A stretch of DNA of 64,000 nucleotides from Auanema rhodensis (lineage: Eukaryota > Nematoda > Chromadorea > Rhabditida > Rhabditidae). The stretch's first letter is position 1. Each line of letters opens with the position of its first letter. Positions 63,883-64,000 of this stretch are shown in pieces. A program made the position numbers and the translations under genes. Location: NCBI GenBank assembly GCA_964057225.1, contig OZ059894.1, positions 1,984,001-2,048,000 of the forward strand, written 5' to 3'. A model generated the notes under the pieces. The model saw only the letters and a list, made by a program, of their open reading frames with translations. It had not been told where the DNA came from and did no database searches.

Positions 63883-64000
63883 TGCACTATACTACTTTGA
63901 GAAACGCTTAATACAAAAATTAGTTATGATCGTTTGAAAAATGATGCATTAGTGTATGTTGAGTTTCCATGTACACTCAACATAGCTTCCAAAAACATTT
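63883..64000 (+). repeat. Partial copy 183 at the window's right edge
   Basis: The first 118 bases of a monomer, with CTTTGAGAA (14t, 20a), compatible with B or C type. Following A2, A2, D, it fits the C slot of the 5-monomer unit. The array continues beyond the window. Confidence 0.9.

Larger units (their letters stand above)
1..64000 (+). repeat. 351-bp satellite DNA array, 182.3 copies, no interruption
   Basis: The entire window is a head-to-tail tandem array. The TGCACTATAC motif recurs at 1, 352, 703, 1054 and so on up to 63883, and 182 x 351 = 63882, so the phase holds to the end. All copies have the same orientation and no unique or transposon sequence interrupts them. The consensus monomer has 52 C and 59 G (31.6% G+C). 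Copies differ almost only by substitutions. Known satellites often have monomers near one or two nucleosome repeats (about 170 or 340-360 bp), and this length fits the two-nucleosome class. An array of this size and homogeneity is typical of constitutive heterochromatin. I cannot name the satellite family; an arthropod host is inferred from composition and style only. Confidence 0.99.

Noticed and set aside
1-64000. CRISPR array or bacterial repeat
   Set aside because: The repeats are 351 bp with no unique spacers and no cas genes. Continuous direct repetition with higher-order structure is eukaryotic satellite organisation.
1-64000. Simple telomeric repeat or complex dipteran-type telomeric satellite
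   Set aside because: No TTAGG array is present; TTTAGGC occurs only once per 189t monomer. Chironomus telomeres use repeats of similar length, but length alone is not evidence and I cannot match the sequence.
1-64000. CENP-B box as a centromere marker
   Set aside because: No stretch resembling the TTCG...CGGGA core pattern was found in the consensus. A centromeric role cannot be claimed from sequence alone.

Overview
The whole 64 kb window is one uninterrupted head-to-tail satellite DNA array. The monomer is 351 bp, about 68% A+T, and every copy reads in the same orientation. With monomer position 1 set at the TGCACTATAC motif that opens the window, there are 182 complete copies (1-63882) and a 118-base start of copy 183 (63883-64000). 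Only two indels are visible in 182 copies: +1 T at 10010-10017 and -1 T at 26454-26458. They cancel, so the array ends in its original phase. I find no gene, tRNA, rRNA, transposon, CRISPR array, inversion or flanking unique DNA. The only ORF over 60 codons is a one-substitution accident (see rejected items).

A 351-bp satellite filling tens of kilobases means a eukaryotic heterochromatic block: pericentromeric, centromeric or subtelomeric. CpG is not depleted (12 per consensus monomer against about 8.7 expected from its C and G counts). This argues against a heavily CpG-methylated genome such as a vertebrate or plant and fits an insect or other arthropod better. I do not recognise the satellite family, and the species and chromosome position cannot be read from the sequence.

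Monomers are very alike, usually differing at 0-8 of 351 positions by eye, but linked diagnostic sites split them into haplotypes. A (default): 14a, 20g, 127a, 202t. B: 14t, 20a, 127t, 202c. C: 14t, 20a, 127a, 202c. D: 14a, 20g, 127t, 202c. F: 14a, 20g, 127a, 202c. G: 221g plus 263t (G1 also 311t; G2 also 251a and 311t; G3 keeps 311c). E: 58t plus 311t. A2: 252a. Be: B plus 135a. f: 140t plus 207t. A': 19a with TTC at 12-14.

Layout by copy number k (copy k starts at 1+351(k-1), plus 1 for k=30-76). k1-28: most heterogeneous, with 4-monomer duplications. k29-56: G/A alternation. k57-76: B-A-A units tagged by 338g. k77-101: a duplicated 9-monomer unit. k102-113: B-A-A trimers. k114-139: E-A-C trimers with an 8-monomer interruption. 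k140-152: a duplicated 5-monomer unit. k153-182: mixed E-containing trimers. Each variant is confined to, or concentrated in, a neighbourhood, as expected if local unequal exchange and gene conversion drive turnover.

Each monomer holds several inverted repeats: a 10-bp stem with 10-nt loop at 73-102, a 9-bp stem with 4-nt loop at 252-273, and a compound hairpin at 291-341. Most haplotype-defining substitutions fall outside these stems, in a loop or at a stem end. This is the most interesting signal, because it may point to constraint on a structured satellite transcript or on protein-binding dyads. All monomer comparisons were made by eye, not by alignment.
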